From Chloroflexi bacterium HGW-Chloroflexi-6 (GTDB lineage Bacteria > Chloroflexota > Anaerolineae > Anaerolineales > Villigracilaceae): a stretch of 64,000 bases of DNA. The stretch spans positions 1-64,000 of the forward strand of contig PHBU01000002.1 of the NCBI GenBank assembly GCA_002840685.1, read 5' to 3'. A model generated the notes under the pieces. That model worked only from the letters and a program-made list of their open reading frames with translations. It was not told the origin of the DNA and did no database searches. Positions 47,585 to 58,862 of this stretch are shown one piece after another (position 1 is the stretch's first letter; the number at the start of each line of letters is the position of its first letter). A program made the position numbers and the translations under genes.

Positions 47585-50199
47585 AATGCCTCATCAACTT
47601 TTTGGCTTGCAGCGCGTTGCAATGCGGCTACGAGTTCTTTGACCTGAATCGGTTTGGACACATAATCATCCATCCCGGCGGCGATGCAGGCTTCACGGTC
47701 ACCTTGCATGGCGTTGGCGGTCATCGCAATGATCTTGGGCTGGGAAGCAGGTGACCCGTTTTGACGGATGGCACGGGTGGCTTCAAACCCATCCATCTCT
47801 GGCATTTGCACATCCATTAGCACCAGATCGTATGGTTGACGAGCGAGGGCTTCAAGTACCTCCAGCCCGTTGGCGGCCACATCGGGGCGATATCCGAGTC
47901 TTTCGAGCAGGCGCACCGCCAGTTTTTGGTTGACTGCGTTGTCTTCGGCAAGCAAAATTTTTAAGGGATTCTTTGCTGCGAATTTTGGATCAAGCAAAGT
48001 TTCTGGTGCGCCTGCGGCTGGGCCGCTGGATGTTTCTTGAATGGATAAAGCTGTGATGAGCGCATTGTACAGGCTCGATTGTTTGACCGGCTTGGTCAGG
48101 AAGGCGGCGAAATCGGTCGTTTCGCCTGCTTCGCGCCAGCCAAGCGATGTGAGCATTACCAAAGGCAGCGAAAACCCATTTGCTCGAATTTCGCGAGCCA
48201 GCTGCTGGCCATCCATGCCGGGCATGTGCATATCCAAAATGGCAATATCGTAGCGCTGTCCGCTTTTTAGCGCACCAAGCGCGGAGCTGGGATCAGGAAA
48301 TAGTACGGAAGCCATTCCCCAGGCTTGCAATTGCAGACCGATGATTCGGCGGTTGGTTTCGTTATCATCCACAACCAGCACTTGTTTCCCGCGCAGGTGT
48401 GGCAGGCTGGTTAATTTATAGCCTGGCGGCAAGGTCGCCGGCGGGGACTGGATGGTAAAGTGGAAGGTGGAGCCAATCCCATCCTGGCTTTCAACCCACA
48501 TTTTGCCGTCCATCAGTTCGCTCAATCTCTTGCTGATGGCCAACCCGAGGCCGGTGCCACCATATTTACGCGTTGTGGACGAATCAACCTGTGAAAAAGA
48601 TTGGAAAAGACGATCCATACGGTCGGGAGGAATGCCGATGCCGGTATCTCGGACCCAGAAGTGCAGATGAATGTCTCCGCTTTTTGAGGAGGGCGGCAGC
48701 ATTTCAACGCCAACTGTGATTTCACCCTTTTCGGTGAATTTCACGGCATTCCCGAGTAGATTAACGATGATCTGTCGCAGGCGGGTTACGTCGCCGAGAA
48801 TGGCTTCGGGCGTATTCGATTCAATCACGCAACCCAGTTCAAGGCCTTTTTCGGTGGCTCGGAGCGCCAGCAAGTCTATGGCCGACTCGACACATTCGCG
48901 CAGGTCAAAAGGTTGCTTTTCAAGTTCCAGTTTTCCGGCTTCTATTTTTGAGAAGTCGAGAATATCGTTGATGATGGTCAGGAGCGCATCGCCACTGTTG
49001 CGGATAGTTTCGGCATACTCGCGTTGTTCGGTGTTCAGGGATGTATCGAGGAGCAGACCGGTCATGCCGATGATGCCATTCATCGGGGTCCGAATCTCGT
49101 GACTCATGCTGGCCAGGAAGTTGCTTTTGGCCCGGTTGGCGGCTTCGGCGTTCAGCCTGGCCTGGTGCAGTTCGGTCACATGACGCCAGACCGCCAGTCG
49201 GCCTCGCAGCATCCCGCGCTGATCGTACAGGCTGGAAACGCGCAGGTCGAAATAGAACCACTCGCCATTTTTATTAATGGCAAGCTCGGTCTTGGCGTCT
49301 GCGGAGTTGTCGAGGCTGGCCAGGAAATCTGGCAGGCTGGCAAAGGCTTCTGTCACTGGCTGGCCGACAAAAGATGCCCGCTCCCGTTGCAGGTAGCTCT
49401 CAATGGTTGGGTTAACGTCGGTTACGCGGCCCTGCGTATCCAGAACGATAATCCCGTCGCTCATATTTTCAAAAACGGCATCGCGGGCGATGGGGGTCAG
49501 ATCGAGGGCGCGGTAGCGAAAGAAGGCCGAGAAAAAAGCCACACCTGTCAAAACAAACCCAAAGGGAGTCAAATCAATAGGGTGAATTGGATTTATGCGG
49601 GTGGCATACATAACACTGGTGATCACTGGCGCGAGTGCGCCCAGCATCAGTGTAATTGCCTGACCGCGATATAGGTTTTGTCGGGCCAGCGCACGCAGGA
49701 GCAGAATGACTCCGGTTACCACAAGCAAGTAACTATAAATGAGATAGAACCACCAGGCAGGTCCAAGGCTGACATCCAACAGGGTGAGTGAGCCAAAGGT
49801 TGTCAGGCCGACCGTGCCCCGCATCAGGTTGTGCCAATGGTCTGTCCAGGCCAGAAGGATGTTGGCGATTGGAGGAATGGAGAGAAGTGCAATATTGCGC
49901 CGGTTGAGAAGTTTTTCATATCCGGCGTATTGCAGCGCGAATAAGATCCATGCCAGCGGGGTGCCTGAAATTCCCAAGTAACGTATGTTTGACCAGAAAA
50001 GATACGGCTCGAGTTGGTTGCTCAAAATGCTCAGGCTGATCGCATAAGAGGCAGACCATTCTGCTGCTGAAAGCATCAGAAAAGTGAAGGTGATTGCGCC
50101 GGGAGCCGTTCGCCGCCGCCAGGCGGCATAAGCTAACGCCAACGTTACAATGGCCGAGATAAACATCAAGGCTGCATACGCGTTAGGGGACCATGTCAT
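47569..50199 (-). CDS. Hybrid histidine kinase (7TM-PAS-HisKA-HATPase-REC-REC)
   Basis: N-terminal multi-TM region, [48 protein letters not shown], two REC domains. Confidence 0.92.
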   Translation of the reverse strand: MTWSPNAYAALMFISAIVTLALAYAAWRRRTAPGAITFTFLMLSAAEWSASYAISLSILSNQLEPYLFWSNIRYLGISGTPLAWILFALQYAGYEKLLNRRNIALLSIPPIANILLAWTDHWHNLMRGTVGLTTFGSLTLLDVSLGPAWWFYLIYSYLLVVTGVILLLRALARQNLYRGQAITLMLGALAPVITSVMYATRINPIHPIDLTPFGFVLTGVAFFSAFFRYRALDLTPIARDAVFENMSDGIIVLDTQGRVTDVNPTIESYLQRERASFVGQPVTEAFASLPDFLASLDNSADAKTELAINKNGEWFYFDLRVSSLYDQRGMLRGRLAVWRHVTELHQARLNAEAANRAKSNFLASMSHEIRTPMNGIIGMTGLLLDTSLNTEQREYAETIRNSGDALLTIINDILDFSKIEAGKLELEKQPFDLRECVESAIDLLALRATEKGLELGCVIESNTPEAILGDVTRLRQIIVNLLGNAVKFTEKGEITVGVEMLPPSSKSGDIHLHFWVRDTGIGIPPDRMDRLFQSFSQVDSSTTRKYGGTGLGLAISKRLSELMDGKMWVESQDGIGSTFHFTIQSPPATLPPGYKLTSLPHLRGKQVLVVDDNETNRRIIGLQLQAWGMASVLFPDPSSALGALKSGQRYDIAILDMHMPGMDGQQLAREIRANGFSLPLVMLTSLGWREAGETTDFAAFLTKPVKQSSLYNALITALSIQETSSGPAAGAPETLLDPKFAAKNPLKILLAEDNAVNQKLAVRLLERLGYRPDVAANGLEVLEALARQPYDLVLMDVQMPEMDGFEATRAIRQNGSPASQPKIIAMTANAMQGDREACIAAGMDDYVSKPIQVKELVAALQRAASQKVDEALWQKN

Positions 50200-50336
50200 A
50201 GCGATAACCTATTCTCTGTTTGTGCAGCTGATATGTCAGATTCAATGTTGGCGTTTGTTTGCGGTTGTTCAATCAGTTTTATTCCCTCTAGATGGTTTTG
50301 AGCGCGGATCTCAATCAGGTTGGAGTATTTTTCGAG

Positions 50337-50550
50337 TTAAGCAGATGGTGCCAGGCGGTTAAGGGTGTCGGCCAAATCCTGGGAATCAAGCATCCGCTTA
50401 CGTTGTTGGTTACGGCCTTGCGAAAAACGCTCCCATGCGATGAAATTAAGCTCGTTCTTGCCGGGCTGTTTTGTGACCATCGAAAACAGCCTCGAATATC
50501 TGGTGCCATTTACCACGGCGGCGGATAAATTCGACCTGCTGATCGATCAT
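50337..50550 (-). pseudogene. Small frameshifted ORF, unknown
   Basis: MIDQQVEFIRRRGKWHQIFEAVFDGHKTARQ(frameshift)ELNFIAWERFSQGRNQQRKRMLDSQDLADTLNRLAPSA*; the two halves join only by a frame change. Confidence 0.3.
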
Positions 50551-50894
50551 AGCCGTGCTGACTTTCTAAGGTGAACAGCGCTCAATTGTTCTCCGGTTAA
50601 TCCAACCCATGTGGTTCTCTTCATGATTTGCCCGGATGGTGCCAAACCAGATTTTGTAATACAGATTTCAAACGGGATACTCAGGCGGGAAACCTTGCTG
50701 ATGGGCGCGTTGAAATTTGGTATGTAAGAAAACCACCAAGGCAGGTAGCAGTTGTCCGATTTATGTAATTACAGTTTACTAATTTTCCGGGTCAAAGTCC
50801 AGTGTTTTGTTGATAAAGTTTATCAAGATTGGTATTTTTGCCTGCGCTGACGGCAGTTTAACTCTTGCGAGCGGTTACTCTCCAGTGGAGTGAC

Positions 50895-51998
50895 TTAAGT
50901 GGATGAGGCAGAAATGAGCGTTCTGGTTTTTAACGCCGAGCGGATCATTAGATATTCAGCGATGTTCTCGGATGTGACGATCCCAACCAACAGCCCGGCA
51001 TGGGTGACTGGTAAAACTGGCACCCCGCTTTCCTGAATGCGCAACAGTGCGCTCTCGATCATCTCATAGCTATCGATTTCAGGCAGGTTGCTGCGCATCA
51101 CGCTGCTAACGAGTATATTTTGTCCATTCTGAGTCAAGGCAACCAGGAAATCGTCGCGGGTTACGACCCCGACCACCCGTTCGCCATCCACCACCGGGAA
51201 ATCGTGCTGAGAACCGGCCAATATTAACTGGGAGATGCGGGAAAGGCTGTCGCGCGGCGAAACTGTTTCGTAGTTGGTCAACATGGCCTGGTTAACCGGG
51301 ATTCCGCCCAGGGCATTTTTCACCTGAACCATGCTGGCTTCTTGCGAAGCGCCCATCCAGACAAAGAAGGCGATGAAGAGCAACATGGGGTTACCAAAAA
51401 GCCCGGCCAGGCCAAATATGAAGGCCATACCTTGACCGACCGTTGCCGCAATTTGCGTGGCGCGAACGTAATCCATATTGAGTGCCAAAATCGCGCGCAA
51501 CACGCGACCACCATCCATTGGAAAAGCCGGGATCAGGTTGAAAAGCACCAACGAAACGTTGACCAGCATCAGGCGTTCGATAAACGAACCGGTTGTGAGA
51601 GTTAATTGGTTAAGCGGGACAAGCGCATTGGTCACAGCCAGATAAACAAACAACACGACCGCAATCACCACATTGACGGCGGGACCTGCCAACGCCACCC
51701 ACAGTTCCTGAATTGGTTTTTCGGGCATGCGTTCCAGACGCGCCACGCCACCAATCGGGTAAAGCGTAATATCACGGGTGCGGATGTTGTACTTGCGTGC
51801 TGTGAGCGCATGACCATATTCGTGAAGGGTCACTGCCAGGAAGAGCAGCAGGATAAAAAACACGCCTTCCAGCGCGCCTATCAGTGTGCGGGTCTCCAGC
51901 CAGTACGTCCAGCCATACCAGCCAACAATTAAAAGGAAAGTTGCATGAACAAAAACATCAATTCCTGCGAAGGTTCCTAATTTCCATTGCCATTTCAT
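50895..51998 (-). CDS. Site-2-protease family (M50) metalloprotease with CBS domains
   Basis: LFLAVTLHEYGHALTARKYNIRTRDITLYPIGGVARLERMP, NLIPAFPMDGGRVLRAIL, C-terminal CBS pair. Confidence 0.92.
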   Translation of the reverse strand: MKWQWKLGTFAGIDVFVHATFLLIVGWYGWTYWLETRTLIGALEGVFFILLLFLAVTLHEYGHALTARKYNIRTRDITLYPIGGVARLERMPEKPIQELWVALAGPAVNVVIAVVLFVYLAVTNALVPLNQLTLTTGSFIERLMLVNVSLVLFNLIPAFPMDGGRVLRAILALNMDYVRATQIAATVGQGMAFIFGLAGLFGNPMLLFIAFFVWMGASQEASMVQVKNALGGIPVNQAMLTNYETVSPRDSLSRISQLILAGSQHDFPVVDGERVVGVVTRDDFLVALTQNGQNILVSSVMRSNLPEIDSYEMIESALLRIQESGVPVLPVTHAGLLVGIVTSENIAEYLMIRSALKTRTLISASST

Positions 51999-52216
51999 GG
52001 GTTTGTTACTCCAGATAGTAAGTAGTTTCTCGGTGAATTTGTATATTATTAATCCATATTTTAGCAAGAATATATTAGAAAAATGTTATAAAAATTCAAG
52101 GGTCATCAGGTGCTTACGCTGATTTACGAACATATCTTTGGAATAGCCAGCCAGGGTGTAAGTCTTGCGCAACGAGAGCAAGAATGTAGGATAATAAGAA
52201 TAAAAGGGAGACACAA

Positions 52217-52786
52217 ATGACAGAAACCCCAAAGTATTCTGTGTCAAAGAAACAAAACGAAATTGAAGTTCGGCAGTATTTCGGTTACATTCAGGCCGAG
52301 GTGACTGTCGAAGGTGAGAACTATAAATCAGCTATTGAAAGAGGGTTCAATCTTCTTGCGGGATATATTTTTGGCAATAATATTTCGAAACGGAAGATTG
52401 AGATGACCACTCCTGTCCAGGCATCTCAATCTGAAAAAATTGCCATGACTACACCGGTGACCGTCAGCGGCGAATCAAGCTTCATTGTGGCTTTCATTAT
52501 GCCTTCGGAATATACCCTGGAGACGCTGCCGCAGCCGAAAGATACCCGTGTTCACTTTACCCGCATCCCAGCCCGCTCCATGGCTGCAATTCGGTTTTCC
52601 GGATATTTCCAGAAAGATACAATCCAGAAGAACAAGCAGCGTCTCAGTCATTGGCTGGAGGTGCAAGGGTTTGAAACCGAAGGCGATTTTATCGTTGCTG
52701 GCTATAATCCTCCCTGGGTGCCGGGGTTTTTGGCGCGGAATGAAGTTCTAATCCAGATTAAGACCGATGATGATGAGAAAAAATGA
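52217..52786 (+). CDS. SOUL-family heme-binding protein
   Basis: ETPKYSVSKKQNEIEVRQYFGYIQAEVTVEG...LAGYIFGNNISKRKIEMTTPVQASQSEKIAMTTPV. Confidence 0.9.
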   Translation: MTETPKYSVSKKQNEIEVRQYFGYIQAEVTVEGENYKSAIERGFNLLAGYIFGNNISKRKIEMTTPVQASQSEKIAMTTPVTVSGESSFIVAFIMPSEYTLETLPQPKDTRVHFTRIPARSMAAIRFSGYFQKDTIQKNKQRLSHWLEVQGFETEGDFIVAGYNPPWVPGFLARNEVLIQIKTDDDEKK

Positions 52787-53184
52787 TCAAGTATTTCAAA
52801 CTCTACCTTGTTTTACTGCTATCCTTTTTCGCGATTGACATGCTTTGGCTGGGCCTGGTGGCGCGTTCGTTTTATCAACGCTCTTTGGGCTTTCTGTTGG
52901 CGCCCAGTCCGAATTGGTTTGTGGCAGCCATTTTCTATTTGCTCTTTATCGTGGGGATCTTGTTCTTTGTGGTCATTCCCGGGTTGGAAAGAAATTCACT
53001 CAAAGCCACCCTCCTGCGTGCAGCATTGTTTGGGCTGATCACCTATGCCACCTATGATCTGACCAATCTCGCGACCATCGAAGACTGGCCGGTGCTGATC
53101 ACAGTTGTGGATCTATTTTGGGGCATATTTTTGAGCGTTTCGGTAAGTTGGGTGGGTTTTATTTTTAGCAAACGGTTCAATTAA
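52783..53184 (+). CDS. DUF2177-family membrane protein
   Basis: FFAIDMLWLGLVARSFYQRSLGFLL...LFGLITYATYDLTNLATIEDWPVLITVVDLFWG. Confidence 0.85.
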   Translation: MIKYFKLYLVLLLSFFAIDMLWLGLVARSFYQRSLGFLLAPSPNWFVAAIFYLLFIVGILFFVVIPGLERNSLKATLLRAALFGLITYATYDLTNLATIEDWPVLITVVDLFWGIFLSVSVSWVGFIFSKRFN

Positions 53185-53272
53185 CGTGATAACCAGGAAA
53201 AGAAAATAGCCCATAAAGAAAACTGATGTATCCATCTCATTGCCACATTGAGATGGCCAGTCGTGGCTGTCT

Positions 53273-54610
53273 TCATTTCGTTGCCATCACACACCAGATG
53301 ATATTGCCAACATCATCGGCGACCAACAGCGCACCGTGTTTGTTTATGGTAACACCCACCGGGCGTCCCATCACATTGCCGTCCTGGTTAATGAAGCCAG
53401 TTAGAACATCCAGTGGCTCGCCCGATGGAACCCCGGCTGTGAACGGCACGAAGATGACTTTATAGCCACTGAGCGGCTTGCGGTTCCATGAGCCATGCTG
53501 CCCAACGAACATGCCATTTTCAAAACGGACCGGTAAACTGTTGCCCAGCGATGAGGCCAGCCCCAGGGAGGCCGTATGCGCCCCCAGGGCATAATCGGGC
53601 GCAATCGCCCTGGCAACCAATTCGGGGTTCTGGGGCGTGACTCGCGCATCCACATGATTCCCGTAGTAGCTGTAGGGCCAGCCATAGAAGGCGCCATCGC
53701 GGACGGATGTCATATAATCGGGCACCAGGTCGCTGCCCAGCTCGTCGCGTTCATTCACGGATGTCCATAAGGCGCTAGACTCCGGTTCCCAGGCCATGCC
53801 CACCGGGTTGCGCAAGCCGGATGCGAAGATGCGATGGCTGCCGGTTTGAGTATCCACTTCCCAGATGGCTGCGCGCCCCTCTTCTTGGGCCATGCCGTTC
53901 TCGGCAACGTTGCTATTCGAGCCGATGGATACGTACAGCTTGGAGCCATCCGCATTCGCCACCAGGTTTTTGGTCCAATGATGGTTGATCGGGCCGGCCG
54001 GGAGGTCAATGACTTTTGTGGGAGCGGCAGTGATCTCAGTTTGTCCTTCGGTATAAGGAAACCGGACGATGGCGTCGGTATTGGCAACGTAGAAGACATC
54101 TCCCACCAGCGCCATCCCAAAGGGTGAATTCAGTCCCGCGATGAACACTGTGCGCATCTCTGCGATTCCATCGCCATCGGCATCGCGTAGCAGCGTAATG
54201 CGATTGGCGCTGGGGACGGCGGCCCCGGCTTTCGCTTGTAATTGCTTGAAAACCCAGCCCTTAATTCCTTTGGCATCTTCAGGCTGGGGCGGCCCATTGC
54301 TTTCAGCGACCAGCACATCGCCATTCGGAAGCACATACAGCCAGCGGGGATGATCCAACCCTTGTGCAAAAGCGACGACCGCCATCCCCTCTGCCGCAAC
54401 CGGCTTCTCGCCCGCTGCCCAGCCAATTCCAGAACGAACATCCACGACCGGAATCAAAGATTGATCGGGTGTTGCCAGCTCAGGGTTAGGCCCAAAGCCG
54501 CTGGACAGGGGTAGGCGGGCTGCGCCACCGTAAACGATATAGCTGACGCCAAGTGCTGAAAGAATCACAAAACCTGCCAGGACAGAGAAGGCAATCGTTT
54601 TTTTGCTCAA
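53273..54610 (-). CDS. Sorbosone dehydrogenase-like PQQ/beta-propeller protein
   Basis: FAQGLDHPRWLYVLPNGDVLVAESNGP...GLNSPFGMALVGDVFYVANTDAIVRFPY...RNPVGMAWEPESSALWTSVNERDELGSDLVPDYMTSVRDGAFYGWPYSYYGNHVD. Confidence 0.85.
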   Translation of the reverse strand: MSKKTIAFSVLAGFVILSALGVSYIVYGGAARLPLSSGFGPNPELATPDQSLIPVVDVRSGIGWAAGEKPVAAEGMAVVAFAQGLDHPRWLYVLPNGDVLVAESNGPPQPEDAKGIKGWVFKQLQAKAGAAVPSANRITLLRDADGDGIAEMRTVFIAGLNSPFGMALVGDVFYVANTDAIVRFPYTEGQTEITAAPTKVIDLPAGPINHHWTKNLVANADGSKLYVSIGSNSNVAENGMAQEEGRAAIWEVDTQTGSHRIFASGLRNPVGMAWEPESSALWTSVNERDELGSDLVPDYMTSVRDGAFYGWPYSYYGNHVDARVTPQNPELVARAIAPDYALGAHTASLGLASSLGNSLPVRFENGMFVGQHGSWNRKPLSGYKVIFVPFTAGVPSGEPLDVLTGFINQDGNVMGRPVGVTINKHGALLVADDVGNIIWCVMATK

Positions 54611-54663
54611 TTTAAAATCCCATCGTAAAATTCAAGAAACCAACCTGGCGCGCAGCCGAAACA

Positions 54664-55065
54664 TTATTTTGTCGTCTTGCCATCGAAGTGTTCGTTGTCT
54701 GCTTCCGCCTCGACGCGAGTCTGGTGAATTACCCCGTCTCGATGATTCGGCGGCGCGTAAATCGTATACAGCTTCAATGGCTTGGTCGCGGATGTATTGA
54801 TCACATTATGGTGGGTGCCGGCTGGCACAATCACCGCGTCTCCTGCGCCTACCTTATGTTCCTCTTTGCCGTTGAAGACAAATTTTGCTTCGCCCGTTTC
54901 GATGCGGAAGAACTGGTCAACGCTCTCATGCATCTCATTGCCAATTTCTTCCTTCGGCTTCAAGCTCATCAAAACGAGCTGCATGTACTTGCTGGTGAAT
55001 ACTACCTGCCGGAAGTTATTGTTCTTTTCGGTAACCTTTTCAATGGAAGCAACGTAACCTGTCAT
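54664..55065 (-). CDS. Cupin-domain protein
   Basis: GNEMHESVDQFFRIETGEAKFVFNGKEEHKVGAGDAVIVPAGTHHNVINTSATKPLKLYTIYAPPNHRDGVIHQT. Confidence 0.88.
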   Translation of the reverse strand: MTGYVASIEKVTEKNNNFRQVVFTSKYMQLVLMSLKPKEEIGNEMHESVDQFFRIETGEAKFVFNGKEEHKVGAGDAVIVPAGTHHNVINTSATKPLKLYTIYAPPNHRDGVIHQTRVEAEADNEHFDGKTTK

Positions 55066-55193
55066 TTTCTTTTTCTCCTTGTTTTGAATGATGATTCTTT
55101 GCGTGTTAATCAATCCGGGGTATCAGCGGATTCGGCTTTCTTTTTATGAATATTCATTTCCTTTCGTTACGCCAGCGTCCTGGTCAGATGCTC

Positions 55194-56567
55194 TCAAAAT
55201 TGGCTGGCAGCTGAGCGGACAGCTTCAGTCATCGTCGGATACGGCAGCATTGCTTCTGCAACCATCTTGACGGTCAGGCCAAAGCGCATGGCGTAGACCA
55301 CCGGTGCAATCAGCTCGCCAGCGTTTGCTCCCAGGATATGCCCACCCAGTATTTTGCCTTTTGCATCTGCCAGGAGTTTTACACTGCCAAAGGTCTGGTC
55401 GTTGGTGATCGCGCGGTCGAGTTTGTCGAAGTTTGCGCGTCCCACACTGTATTTAATCCCGGCATCTTGTAAATCGGCCTCTGTCTGGCCGACCCTGGCG
55501 AGTTCGGGATCGGTAAATGTTACCCAGGGGATGACGCTGTCGTCGAAGGCGCGCGGTGTTTTGGCAAACGCATTGTGCGCCGCCAACTTTCCTTGACGGG
55601 ACGCCACCTGCGTGAATTGATATTTGCTGGTAATGTCACCCGCCGCCCAAATATGCGGCACATTGGTGCGCAAGCTTGCGTTGGTGGGTATACCCTCCGC
55701 CGTAAAATGAACCCCGGCTGCTTCAAGATTAAGTGCACCCAACGCGGGTCTTCGTCCCACAGCAACCAACAATTGATCCGCTGCCAGCTCATCTTCGTTG
55801 CCTTCCTGGCCCTGGATGTGGATATGCTTACCGTGCTGATCGCTTTCACCACGGTGCATCTCGGTGCCAAATTCCAGTCGGATGCCTTCTGCGGTTAGTT
55901 GCGAACACAGCGCCAACGCCAATTCAGGATCTTCGCGCGGCAATGGTTGCTGGGTGCGCTCAAGTACCACCACCTGTACACCGAAGCGGCTGAACATCTG
56001 GGCGAACTCCAGACCAATCGGGCCGCCGCCGAGTATCACCAGACGTTCTGGCAGTTTGGGCAGCGCCACGGCTTCTTCATTGGTAATGTAGCCGGTCTGC
56101 GAAAGGCCTTCAATGTCCGGGATGGCGGGGATGGTGCCAGTGGCAATCAGAAAACGTTTGCCCTGCAAGGTTTTATCCCCCACGCGGATCGTGTGCGCAG
56201 AACTGAAGCTTGCATCGCCCATGAACAGGTCGATGCCATTTGCGGCGATGCCTGCATTTGCCTGTGCAAGTGTGCCACCGCGAATGGTTTCAATCACCTG
56301 GCGGACATGCGCCTGCACCTTTGCCCAATCTGCCCCAGCTTTTGGAAAGATCAACCCCAGGTTGGAGGCGTGCTGCGCATGGTAAAGCAAGTGGGCTGTG
56401 TGTAAAAGCGTTTTGGTTGGGTCGCAGCCATAATTTAGACAGGTGCCGCCCAGTTTGTCACGTTCAATTAACGCCACGCGCTTGCCCATTTTTGCTGCGA
56501 TGTTGGCTGCTGTGCTGCCCGCGCCGCCAGCGCCAATCACAATTAGATCATATTCGTTTTTGGTCAT
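55194..56567 (-). CDS. Pyridine nucleotide-disulfide oxidoreductase (mercuric reductase/dihydrolipoamide dehydrogenase-like)
   Basis: YDLIVIGAGGAGSTAANIAAKMGKRVALIERDKLGGTCLNYGCDPTKTLLHTA; C-terminal dimerisation domain present. Confidence 0.88.
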   Translation of the reverse strand: MTKNEYDLIVIGAGGAGSTAANIAAKMGKRVALIERDKLGGTCLNYGCDPTKTLLHTAHLLYHAQHASNLGLIFPKAGADWAKVQAHVRQVIETIRGGTLAQANAGIAANGIDLFMGDASFSSAHTIRVGDKTLQGKRFLIATGTIPAIPDIEGLSQTGYITNEEAVALPKLPERLVILGGGPIGLEFAQMFSRFGVQVVVLERTQQPLPREDPELALALCSQLTAEGIRLEFGTEMHRGESDQHGKHIHIQGQEGNEDELAADQLLVAVGRRPALGALNLEAAGVHFTAEGIPTNASLRTNVPHIWAAGDITSKYQFTQVASRQGKLAAHNAFAKTPRAFDDSVIPWVTFTDPELARVGQTEADLQDAGIKYSVGRANFDKLDRAITNDQTFGSVKLLADAKGKILGGHILGANAGELIAPVVYAMRFGLTVKMVAEAMLPYPTMTEAVRSAASQF

Positions 56568-56851
56568 ACATTGCTCCAATTTCGCTCGATCCTATCCTGA
56601 TCGAAAAATGTGGTGCTACGAATCCCTTTTGGACAGCCTGAATTTTACAAAGGCTGTGGCTTCGTAGTATCGCGCATTCTTTTCTACCAAATCTGCTAGT
56701 AGGAGAGTGTTTATTTCAGCCATCTGGTGAGAAGCGGATCAAGCCAATTGAGACTGCCTGGGAAGAACGAGCCTGGCCAGCAGGGAGTTTCCACGCCCCT
56801 TGCTCATTCGAACAAGAGGCATGGATTAACTCAGATCACATTAAGGGGCAA

Positions 56852-57073
56852 CTAAGCTTTCATTTTGTGGCTGGCATCAAACGCTGCCACACGCTTATCG
56901 ATCTCTTCTGCTGCGTGCTCACGGGTGTAACCATACTTTTCCTGAAGAATACCGGTCAAGATATCGAACTTGCCGGCGGCTCGATCCAGGTCATCGTCGG
57001 TGAGTTTGCCCCACCAGGATTTGGCTTCGCCTCGAACTTGTTTCCACTTGCCTTCGACTATATCCTTGTTCAT
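56852..57073 (-). CDS. CsbD-family stress protein
   Basis: MNKDIVEGKWKQVRGEAKSWWGKLTDDDLDRAAGKFDILTGILQEKYGYTREHAAEEIDKR. Confidence 0.9.
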   Translation of the reverse strand: MNKDIVEGKWKQVRGEAKSWWGKLTDDDLDRAAGKFDILTGILQEKYGYTREHAAEEIDKRVAAFDASHKMKA

Positions 57074-57305
57074 TTTTTGATCCTCCAGATCATTTGAAAA
57101 GCTGAAAAGCTGTCCCAATTTACGCCGGCGCACAGGACAGCCCAGGTGCGCCGGATTTCATTCTGTCGTTTGACCAGGTGACATATCCGGGTGCGAAAGC
57201 GCGAGGCCATAAAGATCGGGCATTGCACTTTCGTACCTAGTCTGGCACCTTATCCTTGCGGATAAAATAGTTCGGCAGAAAATACATCACAAAGTTGCCA
57301 GGCTC

Positions 57306-57512
57306 TCAATCCAGGATAATTCCCGAATAATGTGCACTCATTTCTGCTTCGGCTTTTTCTTGGGTATATCCATAACGCTCTTGAAGAATCCCAACGAATT
57401 CTTTGCGCTTGATGCCATCTCTAGTGAGTTGGTCATCGCTGCGCTTGTCCAAACGTGTGCGAACCTCGCCGAAAAAATTTTCCCACTTTTCTTTAACAAC
57501 ACCTATCATCAT
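57306..57512 (-). CDS. CsbD-like protein
   Basis: MIGVVKEKWENFFGEVRTRLDKRSDDQLTRDGIKRKEFVGILQERYGYTQEKAEAEM. Confidence 0.8.
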   Translation of the reverse strand: MMIGVVKEKWENFFGEVRTRLDKRSDDQLTRDGIKRKEFVGILQERYGYTQEKAEAEMSAHYSGIILD

Positions 57513-57594
57513 GGCTTCTCTCCTTAAAATCTTGCAGACAAATGAATACATTTACCTTACAACAAACACACCCAGGTCACATCCATCGCCTGGA

Positions 57595-57664
57595 GAGTAT
57601 TGATCTCCACCACTTGGGGGAGATGATTACTCCCCGACCGGTGGATGTGGTCGGGGAGTAATCG
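57595..57664 (-). repeat. Double-hairpin palindromic repeat, copy A
   Basis: Reverse strand: ATTACTCCCCGACC-acatccacc-GGTCGGGGAGTAAT-c-ATCTCCcCCAagTGGtGGAGAT. Confidence 0.7.
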
Positions 57665-57769
57665 GCATATGATAGAACAAGGTCTGGCAGAACAGTTTGA
57701 GCCAAACGCGCAGCACCTTCGGTGCGTCAGTTTCGCTCTCTGGAGAAACCCAGATAAAAGGATGAAAAA

Positions 57770-58636
57770 ATGTCATTTAACAATAGATCCCGCTTGGATC
57801 CGTCTCAGGTGGAGGACCGGCGTGGCCGTGGAGCAGGGACTGCAATCGTTATAGGTGGCGGGGGGCTTGGTCTGATTCTCACGATCGTGGCGATGCTGCT
57901 CGGCGTGAACCTTACTGGCTCGCCAACTAGTGACATTGGGCAAGTGCCGCTATCTACTGAGAGCGCTGGCGGAATCAACGACCTGGAGGCGCAATGCCAG
58001 ACAGGGGCAGACGCAAATACTCGCCAGGATTGCCGCATTGTGGGTTTCGTCAACAGCATCCAATTTTTTTGGAATGATGAATTTGCCCGCCGCGGAAGCC
58101 AGTACACACCGGCCGATACGGTTCTTTTCACAGGGTCAGCGGAGGCCGCTTGTGGATATGCCAGCGGCGCAATGGGGCCTTTCTACTGTCCGACCGATCA
58201 GAAAGTTTACCTGGATCTCGACTTCTTTAATGAACTACAGACGCAATTTGGCGCCCAGGGCGGTTCGTTTGCCGAAGCGTATGTGCTCGCTCATGAGTAC
58301 GGTCATCACGTGCAGAACCTGCTTGGCGCACTTTCGGGCAGTTCATCAAATAGCGAGTCAGTTCAAACGGAACTCCAGGCGGACTGCCTGGCCGGCGTCT
58401 GGGCATTCCACGCCGCCGACACCGATTACCTGACGCAGGTGACTGATCAGGATATCGCCCAGAGCCTGGACGCCGCAGCTTCGGTGGGCGACGACCGCAT
58501 CCAGAGCGAGACACAGGGCTACGTCTCACCCGAATCGTGGACCCATGGATCGTCCGAGCAGCGTCAGGCGGCGCTTAAGGACGGTTTGCAGAGCGGAGAT
58601 ATGGCCACCTGCGAGTCGCCGGGATGGACGCCATAA
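57770..58636 (+). CDS. Neutral zinc metallopeptidase (YpfJ/KPN_02809-like)
   Basis: MSFNNRSRLDPSQVEDRRGRGAGTAIVIGGGGLG...YVLAHEYGHHVQNLLG...QTELQADCLAGVWAFHA. Confidence 0.93.
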   Translation: MSFNNRSRLDPSQVEDRRGRGAGTAIVIGGGGLGLILTIVAMLLGVNLTGSPTSDIGQVPLSTESAGGINDLEAQCQTGADANTRQDCRIVGFVNSIQFFWNDEFARRGSQYTPADTVLFTGSAEAACGYASGAMGPFYCPTDQKVYLDLDFFNELQTQFGAQGGSFAEAYVLAHEYGHHVQNLLGALSGSSSNSESVQTELQADCLAGVWAFHAADTDYLTQVTDQDIAQSLDAAASVGDDRIQSETQGYVSPESWTHGSSEQRQAALKDGLQSGDMATCESPGWTP

Positions 58637-58862
58637 ACATAAAATCGCATTTTATTCCTGAGATTCCAGCACAGTCACTTGCGCCAGACGCCGCAGGATG
58701 TGTTTGGTCTCCTGTAAAGTGAGCTGCCAGATAGATTTGACTGATTTCCTATTTGGAGAAATTGTCTTACCAGATTGAGTTCTCCCGGGATAAATTGGTT
58801 AATAGGCGGGGCTTTTACCGCGGTACTAACTGAGAATTTCGCGGATGCGGCCGCTCATTAAT

